Below, one piece after another: positions 24,505-32,150 of a stretch of 43,689 nucleotides of DNA. Position numbers and translations under genes: made by a program. Position 1 is the stretch's first letter, and each line of letters starts with the position of its first letter. The stretch is taken from NCBI RefSeq assembly GCF_020889685.1, contig NZ_JACMYO010000063.1:1-43689 (forward strand). The letters are read 5' to 3'. A model generated the notes under the pieces. It saw only the letters and a program-made list of their open reading frames with translations. It was not told where the DNA came from and did no database searches. This DNA comes from Bradyrhizobium oropedii. Its GTDB lineage: Bacteria; Pseudomonadota; Alphaproteobacteria; Rhizobiales; Xanthobacteraceae.

Positions 24505-25891
24505 GGTTTGATGCCCCGGTCTGACGGGCGCGATCTCGGCTGGCAATGCTCTCAATCACGGCTGCTGCTGAAATGGCGAGCTCGTCACGGCCAGGCGCGG
24601 CACCGATCTGCAAACCGATCGGCAGAACGCCGTTATCCCGCGACGGCCATGGCACGGAGATCGCAGGTCCGCGCGACAGGTTGAACAGTGGGGTGAACGG
24701 ACACCACTTGAACCAATCGACCTCACGGGCTTCCGCAGAATCTGCGCGCAGAGGAAGGCAAGGCATGGTCGGAGTAAGCAGGACATCGACAGTATCGGAC
24801 AGGACCAAAGCCGCCTGACTGGCAATTTCCTCTCGACGGCGCTGCATATCGATCAACGTCTCCGCGGGTAGGTTGCGGACCGGCTCGATAAACTCGAGTA
24901 TCGCTGGGTCAAGTTCCGAGCGCTTGCTTTCGGGAACGAGGGACACGGCAAACGCGCACCCGAGACGATAAAGCGTCGCTACGATGTCGCGAGCTTCATC
25001 AAGCCGAAGCTCGACCGACTTAATGTCTGCCTGTGAGCTCAGGGCTCTAACTGCCTCATCCCACCCTCTCTTCACCTCGGGATCCAGGTAGCGGTTCAAG
25101 TCAGTGGGAATGCCGATGCGCGCTCGCGGCGTCAACTTTCTTTCTAGACGCTGCGATAGCGGCGTCTGGACCAGCGACATCCAGTCCGACGAAGCCGGTC
25201 CGCTCATCACAGCCGCCGCCAATGCGGCATCTGCCACGCTTCTGGTTATCGGCCCGATGTGAGGGAGCTGCCAGAAAGCCGCCGGGAACGGCTCAAGCGG
25301 GATCGCTCCGAAGGTGGGCTTGTACCCGACCACGCCGCAGAAGGCGGCTGGTATGCGGACGGATCCCGCCGCATCGGTCCCTATGCCAACAACGCCGACG
25401 CCGAGCGCTGTCGCGGCGGCAGCGCCGCCGCTGCTCCCACCCGCGTGACGAGTTTTGTCCAAAGGGCTCAGGGTCATTCCGTTGAGCAGGCTTTGGGTCA
25501 ACCCTTTCCAGGCGAACTCCGGTGTCGTCGTCTTTCCGAGAAACACCGCGCCCGCGCTACGAAGCCGTGCCACTGAGACCGCGTCGGCCGTCGCAGGCGC
25601 TTCGGGTGTCGTCCGCGATCCACGCCTCGTTGGCCAGCCGGCAACGTTCAGCGTATCCTTGATCGTCGTCGGGATACCATCCATCGGTCCGATAGGCTCG
25701 CCGCGCCGGTATCGTTCTTCGGAAGCTTGCGCCATCTCGATGGCAACAGTCTCGTCCACCAGCGTGAATGCGTTAACGCCGGCATCAACCGCAATGACTG
25801 CGTCCAATTGAGCGCGAACGATCTCGACAGGAGACAGCTCGCGCTTAGAGAAGCTCTGGTGAAGTTGACGTATTTCGCCATCAATCGACAT
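24494..25891 (-). CDS. Amidase signature enzyme
   Basis: 465 residues from ATG 25891; an 11-base overlap with livF supports this start over one 12 codons earlier. The Ser-cisSer-Lys triad is visible: Lys78 in GIPTTIKDTLNV, Ser153 in AGGSSGGAAAA and Ser177 in GTDAAGSVRIPAAFCG. The family hydrolyses amides (GatA-like fold but stand-alone catabolic enzymes such as arylacetamide or acylamide hydrolases). It follows the transporter genes directly, which points to an imported amide or an N-acyl compound as substrate; releasing an arylacetate from its amide would feed the hydroxylase and ring-cleavage genes across the divergent promoter. Confidence 0.9.
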   Translation of the reverse strand: MSIDGEIRQLHQSFSKRELSPVEIVRAQLDAVIAVDAGVNAFTLVDETVAIEMAQASEERYRRGEPIGPMDGIPTTIKDTLNVAGWPTRRGSRTTPEAPATADAVSVARLRSAGAVFLGKTTTPEFAWKGLTQSLLNGMTLSPLDKTRHAGGSSGGAAAATALGVGVVGIGTDAAGSVRIPAAFCGVVGYKPTFGAIPLEPFPAAFWQLPHIGPITRSVADAALAAAVMSGPASSDWMSLVQTPLSQRLERKLTPRARIGIPTDLNRYLDPEVKRGWDEAVRALSSQADIKSVELRLDEARDIVATLYRLGCAFAVSLVPESKRSELDPAILEFIEPVRNLPAETLIDMQRRREEIASQAALVLSDTVDVLLTPTMPCLPLRADSAEAREVDWFKWCPFTPLFNLSRGPAISVPWPSRDNGVLPIGLQIGAAPGRDELAISAAAVIESIASRDRARQTGASNHGK

Positions 25892-26624
25892 AGACTTGAT
25901 CCCGCGCAGCAGCGTAATCCGCAGCACCTCCCAGATAGGCCTGACTCAATCTCGGGTCGGTTGAGAGTGAAGCACTGGTGCCTTCCAGAACAATTTTGCC
26001 AACCTCAAGCACGTAGCCACGATCCGCTACGGAAAGTGCGAGCCTTGCATTTTGCTCAACCAGGATGATGGTCAGTCCGTCGGCCTTGAGCTGGCCAATG
26101 ACCCGAAGAATTTCCTGGACGATCAACGGTGCGAGCCCGATCGAAGGTTCATCCAGCATCAGCAAGCGAGGACCGGCCATCAAAGCACGCCCCACCGCGA
26201 GCATCTGCTGTTCGCCGCCGGACAGCGTAGCTGCCTTCTGCTTGCGACGCTCTGCAAGGATCGGGAATAGGCTGTAGATGCGATCGAGCGACTTCGACGA
26301 CGCATCAGTTCGATAGCCGCCCAGGCGCAGGTTTACTTCCACCGTGAGGTTGCCGAACAACTCCCGTCGTTCCGGTACGAGCACGACGCCACGAGCAACC
26401 AACTGCTCGGGACGAAGACCGACGAGCTGCTCATCCTCCAGGAGGATGGATCCCGCGCGCGGCGGCGCCAATCCCATGATGCCGTTCAGCAGCGTCGTTT
26501 TCCCAGCACCGTTGGCTCCGAGCACAGTCACGAGCTCGCCGGGTGAGACCGCCAGATTGAGGTTCTCTAAAACCGTCGCTCGGCCGTAGCCAACTTTTAG
26601 GCCGCTAATCCGCAAATTTGGCAT
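25881..26624 (-). CDS. livF: Liv-type ABC transporter ATPase LivF
   Basis: 247 residues from ATG 26624 (MPNLRISGL), 2 bases after the upstream stop; the longer frame is discarded because it lies inside livMG. Walker A GANGAGKTT (36-44), VLVPERRELFGNLTVEVNL (Q-loop region), TLSGGEQQMLAVGRAL (signature), RLLMLDEPSIGLAP (Walker B) and ILVEQNARLAL (H-loop replaced by Q, usual for LivF). The C-terminal tail after AYLGG is slightly long and overlaps the amidase start. Confidence 0.9.
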   Translation of the reverse strand: MPNLRISGLKVGYGRATVLENLNLAVSPGELVTVLGANGAGKTTLLNGIMGLAPPRAGSILLEDEQLVGLRPEQLVARGVVLVPERRELFGNLTVEVNLRLGGYRTDASSKSLDRIYSLFPILAERRKQKAATLSGGEQQMLAVGRALMAGPRLLMLDEPSIGLAPLIVQEILRVIGQLKADGLTIILVEQNARLALSVADRGYVLEVGKIVLEGTSASLSTDPRLSQAYLGGAADYAAARDQVYVD

Positions 26625-26626
26625 GG

Positions 26627-28417
26627 TCAGGCTCCCAAATACGCGGCGATCACCCGCTCGTCCTGCCGAACCTCCTCGGGAAGACCGGTCATAAGTCCTT
26701 GCCCGCGATCCAGAACAACCACCCGATCTACACAATTCATGACAAGGTCCATGTCGTGCTCGACGAGCAAGACCGACATCCCGGCCCGCTTGAGCCGGTG
26801 CAGCAAGGTGACCAGCTTGAGTTTTTCACCCGTCCGTAGTCCGGCAGCGGGCTCGTCCAAGAGCAGCAAGCGGGGTCGGCTAACCAAGGCACGAGCGACT
26901 TCTACGAGGCGCGCCTGCCCCATTGCCAGACGCGATGCAGGCTCGTGCGCGAGGCCATCCAACTCCACGATTTCAAGGGCGCGCCAGGCCTTTGCATAGG
27001 TTGCGGCCTCTTCCTTTCGGTCGAAGCCGAACATCCCCGACATCATGCCCGCATGACCTTGCGCATAAGCGCCAAAGGCAACATTTTCCAGCACCGTACG
27101 CTCAGGAATGATCCGTACGTGCTGGAACGTGCGAGATACCCCACGATGTACCAGGTCGGATACTCGTCTGGGCGGCTTCTCGCCCATGAGAAGAACATCG
27201 CCCTCTGACGGGGCAAGAAGCCCGGTAGCGATGTTGAAGGTAGTGGATTTGCCTGCGCCGTTGGGCCCTATCAAACCAACGATCTGATCGGGGCCCACCC
27301 CGAACGAAATCCCTTGGAGCGCTTTGAGGCCGCCGAAGTTCTTTGAAATACCTGTGACGGTCAGCAGGTCCTCGCCGGCCGTACTACGCTTGGATGGGGT
27401 CAACTCGATATTGCGCCCTGGCCGAGCTGCAGAGAACTGCGGCCAAATGCGCTGCAGGGCCGACCAGATTCCCCCCGGCCAGCGCAACAGCACGCAGATG
27501 AGCACGAGCCCAAAGACGATCAGTTCCACGTTGCCCGACAGACCCAGCATGCGGGCAACCGTATTCTGCAACAGCATCTCGAGCGCAGTAATGGCTGCCG
27601 CACCGAGGACCGCGCCGAACGGATGCGCCATTCCCCCAAATATGCATGCGATCAATAGGTTTATGCTCGCGGTCAGCCCGAACGGTGCAGGACTGAGAAA
27701 CTTGAAGTAGTAAGCATAGAGCGTCCCGGAAAGTCCGGCCAGCGTTGCCGCCACAACGAACACGATCAGGCGTAAGCGCGCTGCATTGACCCCAAAAATT
27801 TCGGCCATCTCCGCGTCGGTCTTGAGGGCCGCGATCGCCCGTCCCGCGCGGGTATGCAGCAGGCGGGAAAGCCCACCACCGAGCACTGCAACCAGCAGCC
27901 AGACAACAACCGCAAAGCCGCGATCATCTGTCAATGACAAGGGGCCGATCGCGAGGGGCGGAATCTGTCCCAGCCCGGAGGCTCCGCCGGTAATGCCCCC
28001 CGCCGCGACGATCGCGGCACTGGTCGCGATTCCAATTGCCAGCGACGCAAGCGGCAGGAAGTGCCCTTTTAGTCGCAGCGTGATGGCTCCCACGATGACA
28101 CCAGAAAGAGCTGAGGCAGCCACGCCTAGAATGAGCGCAACGAAAGCCGGGACGCCGAAATCACGTGCCAGAATTGCCGACACATAGGCCCCGATCGCCA
28201 TAAACGCCGCCTGACCGAGGGAGACCTGTCCTGCAATCAACAGGAGCGTCAGGCCCATCGCGGCGATCGACGTTAGGCCGACCGTGACGAGCAACGTGAC
28301 GTCGTACTGCGGGCCAATAGCGGCGATGATACAAGCCAGCACAAACATTGCGAACGCAACAACGATCGACGCGGTCGCGGGGGATCGCCGCGATGACGGA
28401 ATGGACTTCTCGGCCAT
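26627..28417 (-). CDS. LivM-LivG fusion: permease with C-terminal ATPase
   Basis: One frame of 596 residues from ATG 28417 (MAEKSIPSS). Residues 1 to about 325 are a LivM permease: LIAGQVSLGQAAFMAIGAY, AIAALKTDAEMAEIFGVN (docking loop) and CIFGGMAHPFGAVLG. After a linker rich in Arg and Ser (about 330-350) a LivG ATPase follows: GPNGAGKST, GVSRTFQHVRIIPERTVLENV, LAMGQARLVEVARAL, RLLLLDEPAAGL and LLVEHDMDLVMN. Such fusions are known in rhizobial Liv-type transporters, so this is not an error. It stands where two separate genes are found in the region 1 transporter. Confidence 0.9.
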   Translation of the reverse strand: MAEKSIPSSRRSPATASIVVAFAMFVLACIIAAIGPQYDVTLLVTVGLTSIAAMGLTLLLIAGQVSLGQAAFMAIGAYVSAILARDFGVPAFVALILGVAASALSGVIVGAITLRLKGHFLPLASLAIGIATSAAIVAAGGITGGASGLGQIPPLAIGPLSLTDDRGFAVVVWLLVAVLGGGLSRLLHTRAGRAIAALKTDAEMAEIFGVNAARLRLIVFVVAATLAGLSGTLYAYYFKFLSPAPFGLTASINLLIACIFGGMAHPFGAVLGAAAITALEMLLQNTVARMLGLSGNVELIVFGLVLICVLLRWPGGIWSALQRIWPQFSAARPGRNIELTPSKRSTAGEDLLTVTGISKNFGGLKALQGISFGVGPDQIVGLIGPNGAGKSTTFNIATGLLAPSEGDVLLMGEKPPRRVSDLVHRGVSRTFQHVRIIPERTVLENVAFGAYAQGHAGMMSGMFGFDRKEEAATYAKAWRALEIVELDGLAHEPASRLAMGQARLVEVARALVSRPRLLLLDEPAAGLRTGEKLKLVTLLHRLKRAGMSVLLVEHDMDLVMNCVDRVVVLDRGQGLMTGLPEEVRQDERVIAAYLGA

Positions 28418-28419
28418 GA

Positions 28420-29448
28420 TCAATGCTCGTGTGCTTCTGGCGGACGAACAGCGTTTCGCCAAAGAAGGATCGGTATCACCATCAGAAAGACGATGACGTC
28501 TCTGAACGCGCTGATCTGGAATGCCGAGAAGGACTCGGTAAGACCAACCAGCACTACGCCGACCAGCGCCGTCGGGTATTCAACGATGCCACCGAGTGCT
28601 GCGGCAACAAATCCCTTCAAGCCGATCGGAAAACCCATGTCATAATTCGCGGTGATGAGCGGAGCCAGCAACAGTCCTGAAACAGCACTAAACCCGGCCC
28701 CGATGGCAAAGCTGAGCTGCCCGGCGAACCGGACAGGGATGCCACACAGTTGAGCCCCTACTCTATTGACCGCGGTTGCTTGTAGGGCCTGACCGATGAG
28801 CGTTCTCTCGGAGAACATGTACAAGCCTGCCATCGCCAAAACAGCAAAGCCGCAGATCCAGAGGCTTTGGTAGGTGATGAAGACCGGTCCCAGCGACACT
28901 CCGCCGTCGACGACCGGCGGTACCGATTGCGGCTCCGCGCCCCAAATCAAGACCGCCACGCCGTGAAACACCATGTACACGCCGACGCTGACGATGAGCA
29001 GCACGATCGGCGATGCGCCCGAGACCGGCTCCACCGTCAACCGGTAGGTCAGCGTCCCGAGAGAAACGGTCGCGGCAAGCGCGGCCAACACAGCGAGCCA
29101 GTATGATCCCGGAAACTTGTGCGCCGCAAATGCCGTGAGAAGGACGCCGGCAATCCAAACCGAACGGATCAACAAAATGCGGATCCTGACCGAGCTCAAC
29201 AGGCGCCGATCCGCCAAGTCAAGCAGCGCGAATGCCGCCAGACCGCCCGCGACAAGCCAACTGAACAGATTGAACGATCCCGAAAGCGCGCTCGAAAACG
29301 ACAGCGCTCCCAACGTTACGTATTCGCCCTGGGCGATATTCACCACCCGCGTCACTGTATAGATTACAATGAGGCTGAGCGCGACAAGACCGTAGACGGC
29401 ACCATTGGTGATGCCGTCCACGAGCAAGAATAGGAGCGTGTCGAACAA
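28420..29448 (-). CDS. livH: Liv-type ABC transporter permease LivH
   Basis: 342 residues, longer than the region 1 LivH because of an extra hydrophobic insertion (about 60-130) after VVNIAQGEYVTLGALSF. Later marks are IGQALQATAVNRVGAQLCGIP (docking loop) and VAAALGGIVEYPTALVGVVLVG. The start codon is TTG at 29448, supported by GAGGA at the right distance and by the lack of a better in-frame start; its ribosome site overlaps the stop of the binding-protein gene. It is separated from livMG by 2 bases. Confidence 0.88.
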   Translation of the reverse strand: MFDTLLFLLVDGITNGAVYGLVALSLIVIYTVTRVVNIAQGEYVTLGALSFSSALSGSFNLFSWLVAGGLAAFALLDLADRRLLSSVRIRILLIRSVWIAGVLLTAFAAHKFPGSYWLAVLAALAATVSLGTLTYRLTVEPVSGASPIVLLIVSVGVYMVFHGVAVLIWGAEPQSVPPVVDGGVSLGPVFITYQSLWICGFAVLAMAGLYMFSERTLIGQALQATAVNRVGAQLCGIPVRFAGQLSFAIGAGFSAVSGLLLAPLITANYDMGFPIGLKGFVAAALGGIVEYPTALVGVVLVGLTESFSAFQISAFRDVIVFLMVIPILLWRNAVRPPEAHEH

Positions 29449-29451
29449 TGT

Positions 29452-30660
29452 TTATTCCTCGATCAGGACGAAACGTCCGCCCTTGATTTGCGACAGGAAG
29501 GTGGACCGCTTATCCAATCCGAGATGGTCGGTCGGTGTGACGTTGAAGACGCCATTCACGCCGGGCCATTCGCGTGTTTGTTCCATCGCGTTCTTGATCG
29601 CGATGCGGGTAGCGGCGAGGTCGTCGGTCTTGGCTTCCGCCATGTGCTGGTAAGCATTCACGGCAAGCAGCATGGCATCCCAGGACTGACCAGCGAACAA
29701 GTCGACCTTGCCCTTTCCGTAAGCCCCGTCATACAGCTCAGCGAATTTGGCAAGGACGGGACGAAGCGGATTGTCCGTGGCAATCTGGTCGTAGACATTG
29801 AGCGCCCCGACGCCGACGATCGCGCCCTCGACGTTCGCCTTTGCAATATCGACGAACGCGTTAATCGACGAACCAGCTCCATGGTAAATTGGGCCAGTGT
29901 AGCCAACCCGCTTGAGCGCCTCGTGAGCAAGATCCGCGGACGGCGGTATCGCGTGGATGTAGACTGCATCGAGACCCGCCTGCTTGAGGCGCAGCGCCTG
30001 CGGCGTGAAGTTGGTATCTTGCCGCGCAAAGCGCTCGGTTGCGGCAAGCTCGATCCCGACTTCCTTGGCTACAGGTTGCAACTCCTTCAGGCCACCCTCG
30101 CCATAGGCATCTTCAAGACCGAAGAAGCCGATCTTCTTGATACCCTGGCGCTTCATGTAATTGAGCGTGCGTTGAAGCATCAGCTTGTCGGACGTCGGCG
30201 TCTTGAACGTGAACGGGCGTTCGCTGGCAGGCTCAACGATTGCCGCGTTCGAGGCCATCGAAATCATGGTAATCTTCGCCGCCTTGACCGTGTCCAGGAT
30301 CGCCATCGAACTCGGCGTGGTGGTGCAGCAGACGACGACATGAGCCTTGTCTTCCTCGATCGCCTTCCGCGTTAGGCTGACGGCCTTCGTCGGATCGGAG
30401 CCATCGTCATACGAAATGACCTTGACCTTGAAGGGCAGATCAGTGCGCGTCGACCAGGTCTTGTCGAACAATTCGACCGCGCTCCGCTCAGGAGCCCCCA
30501 ACGCAGATGCTGCTCCCGTCACCGAGACGATTGCCGCGATGCGCAGCTCAGGCTTGTCCTGGGCAAACCCAGGCTGGGCACAGGCAAGAGCGATAGAGCT
30601 TGCGGAAATGAACCCGCATAAGCTTGTTGCGATGCGGCCACGCGTCACGGTCTTGGTCAT
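29452..30660 (-). CDS. Liv-type ABC transporter substrate-binding protein
   Basis: 402 residues, ATG 30660 behind GAGGGATTTC. A Sec leader ends at about residue 34 (SSIALACAQPGFAQ). The mature protein begins ELRIAAIVSVTGAAS and shows two lobes with VVVCCTTTPSSMAILDTVKAA and GIKKIGFFGLEDAYGEGGLKEL, the hinge pattern of type I binding proteins. First gene of the long minus-strand operon, next to a control region with two palindromes. The ligand is not readable; the operon content suggests an aromatic amide, amino acid or arylacetate rather than a branched-chain amino acid. Confidence 0.9.
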   Translation of the reverse strand: MTKTVTRGRIATSLCGFISASSIALACAQPGFAQDKPELRIAAIVSVTGAASALGAPERSAVELFDKTWSTRTDLPFKVKVISYDDGSDPTKAVSLTRKAIEEDKAHVVVCCTTTPSSMAILDTVKAAKITMISMASNAAIVEPASERPFTFKTPTSDKLMLQRTLNYMKRQGIKKIGFFGLEDAYGEGGLKELQPVAKEVGIELAATERFARQDTNFTPQALRLKQAGLDAVYIHAIPPSADLAHEALKRVGYTGPIYHGAGSSINAFVDIAKANVEGAIVGVGALNVYDQIATDNPLRPVLAKFAELYDGAYGKGKVDLFAGQSWDAMLLAVNAYQHMAEAKTDDLAATRIAIKNAMEQTREWPGVNGVFNVTPTDHLGLDKRSTFLSQIKGGRFVLIEE

Positions 30661-30686
30661 GAAATCCCTCGGGGTTGCTGCTGACC

Positions 30687-30699
30687 GTCACAAAGTGAC
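30687..30699. promoter_or_regulatory. Inverted repeat GTCAC-AAA-GTGAC
   Basis: Perfect 5-base arms around AAA, 27 bases upstream of the binding-protein start on the minus strand. Its place close to the start codon suggests a repressor site or leader structure. Only one copy was seen. Confidence 0.3.
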
Positions 30700-30719
30700 A
30701 CCGGCCGCATTCCAGGGGC

Positions 30720-30735
30720 TGTATCTACGGATACA
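30720..30735. promoter_or_regulatory. Candidate Crp/Fnr operator (TGTATC-TACG-GATACA)
   Basis: Perfect inverted repeat with 6-base arms and a 4-base centre, the geometry of Crp/Fnr sites (TGT-N10-ACA). It stands between the divergent binding-protein and flavin-reductase genes. Near copies occur at 32073 and 34633, each in front of another gene of the cluster, which makes chance unlikely. Confidence 0.65.
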
Positions 30736-30760
30736 TCCACGATCGATACATCTACGACTA

Positions 30761-30776
30761 TGTGCTGCCAGATACA
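30761..30776. promoter_or_regulatory. Second candidate Crp/Fnr operator (TGTGCT-GCCA-GATACA)
   Basis: The right half-site is perfect (GATACA) and the left keeps TGT. It lies 41 bases from the perfect site, close to four DNA turns, a spacing suited to cooperative binding or to one site for each divergent promoter. Confidence 0.4.
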
Positions 30777-30842
30777 GCCGCGCAGTTTTTCAACGGGTAG
30801 TCGTGCTCTTCTGTCAACTCACCAACCCGAAGAGCCGCCCAA

Positions 30843-31373
30843 ATGAATGGCAACAAGGCTGAAGATTTTCGCAGACTATTCCGACGCCTGACGACCGGTG
30901 TCACGCTGATCGCAGTCGATGGCGAAAACGGCCCGGCAGGCATGACCGTCAATTCGCTGACACCGGTAAGTCTGGATCCACCGCTGCTCCTGTTCTGTGC
31001 ATCTTTGACTAGCGCTACGGCAAAACGGATCGCGACGGTTGGTGCTTTTTCGGTGAACATATTGGCAGGTCATCAGCAGGACGTCTCCATGCATCATGCT
31101 GGCCGACCTCTGACGAGTCCTACCTGGTCCTGGCGCGAAAGCCGCGGCGTACCTTGGATCGACGATGCAAACGCAGTCTTCCGTTGCCGACTCGTTGACG
31201 ATTACCCCGGCGGCGATCATCGAATCCTTATTGGCCAGATCGACGAAATGTTCGGCCCCGAGACCGCTGCAACCCCTCTCCTCTATCACGGAGGAAAGTA
31301 TGCTCGCTTGCCGTATGAGGATGGCGACGTAGCTAACGTTCCACGAACCGAGGACCTTTGGTGGACGGGCTAG
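30843..31373 (+). CDS. Flavin reductase component of a two-component monooxygenase
   Basis: 176 residues of the HpaC/short-chain flavin reductase family: FRRLFRRLTTGVTLIAVDGENGPAGMTVNSLTPVSLDPPLLLFC with the FMN-binding TxNS loop, then FSVNILAGHQQDVS, and GGDHRILIGQIDE with the usual C-terminal DH. It supplies reduced flavin to an oxygenase; the group D oxygenase gene lies 0.8 kb downstream on the same strand, with only the opposite-strand Crp/Fnr gene between. Its 5' region is the palindrome-bearing divergent promoter. Confidence 0.87.
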   Translation: MNGNKAEDFRRLFRRLTTGVTLIAVDGENGPAGMTVNSLTPVSLDPPLLLFCASLTSATAKRIATVGAFSVNILAGHQQDVSMHHAGRPLTSPTWSWRESRGVPWIDDANAVFRCRLVDDYPGGDHRILIGQIDEMFGPETAATPLLYHGGKYARLPYEDGDVANVPRTEDLWWTG

Positions 31374-31378
31374 AAATT

Positions 31379-32044
31379 TCAGCTGTCCACTTCGTTAGCA
31401 AGTATCGTAAAGCCGTCTTCGATGAACAGCATTCCCTTCTCGCGGAGCCTGCCCATCGTTCGAGTGACAGTGACGCGAGACGTGCCGGTCATCGAGGCGA
31501 TCTGCTCGTGGGTCAAGTGCGTGATGATCTTGCGTCCGCGTTCGTGATCGATTGCAAACATCTGGCTCAGCCGACGGAGTAGTTCCAGTATCCGATCCTC
31601 TGGGTCATTTGACACCAAATGCTCGAGTCGCAATGCGAGAATACGTTGCTTAAGGCTGGTCAGCCGCAGCATAGCCAGCGCCAATTCAGGATCAGCTCGC
31701 ATCAAGGATTCTATGCGGGCAGTGTCGAACTCGAGCGCTTCCGTTGGCTCAACGGCCACCGCGGTCGAAAAACGAGGCAGACCATCGAAAGCAGACCCTT
31801 CTCCACATAGCGCATTCGGGCCCATGTTCTCGAGAACCACTTCGGTGCCGTCTCTTCTGAATATCGATACCTGCACCAATCCCGACTTGATGAAATAGAA
31901 GCAAGTATTGATCTCGTCTTGCCGATAGAGCTGTTCTCCTTCGGCAAATCGGCGAGCCCGCACTTTGCCCTCGAAGGATACCAGTTTGGCTGCGAGGGCG
32001 TCCGTCATCCGCCAAGTGGCAGTGGCTTTTTTTGTCATTCTCAC
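31379..32044 (-). CDS. Crp/Fnr-family regulator 1
   Basis: 221 residues (start ATG 32044 or 32038). Cyclic-nucleotide-fold sensor: QLYRQDEINTCFYFIKSGLVQVS and NALCGEGSAFDGLPRFSTA at the effector pocket, then a long dimer helix and a winged helix, HLTHEQIASMTGTSRVTVTRTM. The recognition helix SRVTVTR lacks the Glu that reads TGTGA/TTGAT sites in Crp and FNR, consistent with a different target such as TGTATC-N4-GATACA. No N-terminal Fe-S cysteine set is present, so it is not an FNR-type oxygen sensor. It is close kin to the second regulator at 33921 and is transcribed away from the oxygenase gene across a candidate site. Confidence 0.88.
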   Translation of the reverse strand: MRMTKKATATWRMTDALAAKLVSFEGKVRARRFAEGEQLYRQDEINTCFYFIKSGLVQVSIFRRDGTEVVLENMGPNALCGEGSAFDGLPRFSTAVAVEPTEALEFDTARIESLMRADPELALAMLRLTSLKQRILALRLEHLVSNDPEDRILELLRRLSQMFAIDHERGRKIITHLTHEQIASMTGTSRVTVTRTMGRLREKGMLFIEDGFTILANEVDS

Positions 32045-32072
32045 CGCTCATTTTTCGAAGGAATGACCCGGT

Positions 32073-32088
32073 CGTATCCGGCGATACA
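32073..32088. promoter_or_regulatory. Candidate Crp/Fnr operator (CGTATC-CGGC-GATACA)
   Basis: One mismatch from TGTATC-N4-GATACA, in the short divergent gap between the Crp/Fnr gene (start 32044) and the oxygenase gene (start 32151). It could serve autoregulation and oxygenase control together. Confidence 0.55.
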
Positions 32089-32150
32089 GCGCGCCACGAA
32101 CGGTGCACGGTAGGCCAAGGTCGATGATAGCGCCAGAGGAGGCAATCGCA

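Noticed and set aside
26627..28417. LivM-LivG join as an assembly error
   Set aside because: Both domains are complete in one frame with a sensible linker, and such fusions are known in rhizobial transporters.
30720..30776. Short GATACA repeats as a CRISPR-like or iteron array
   Set aside because: Spacing is irregular, units are only six bases, and no cas or replication gene is present; regulator sites explain them better.
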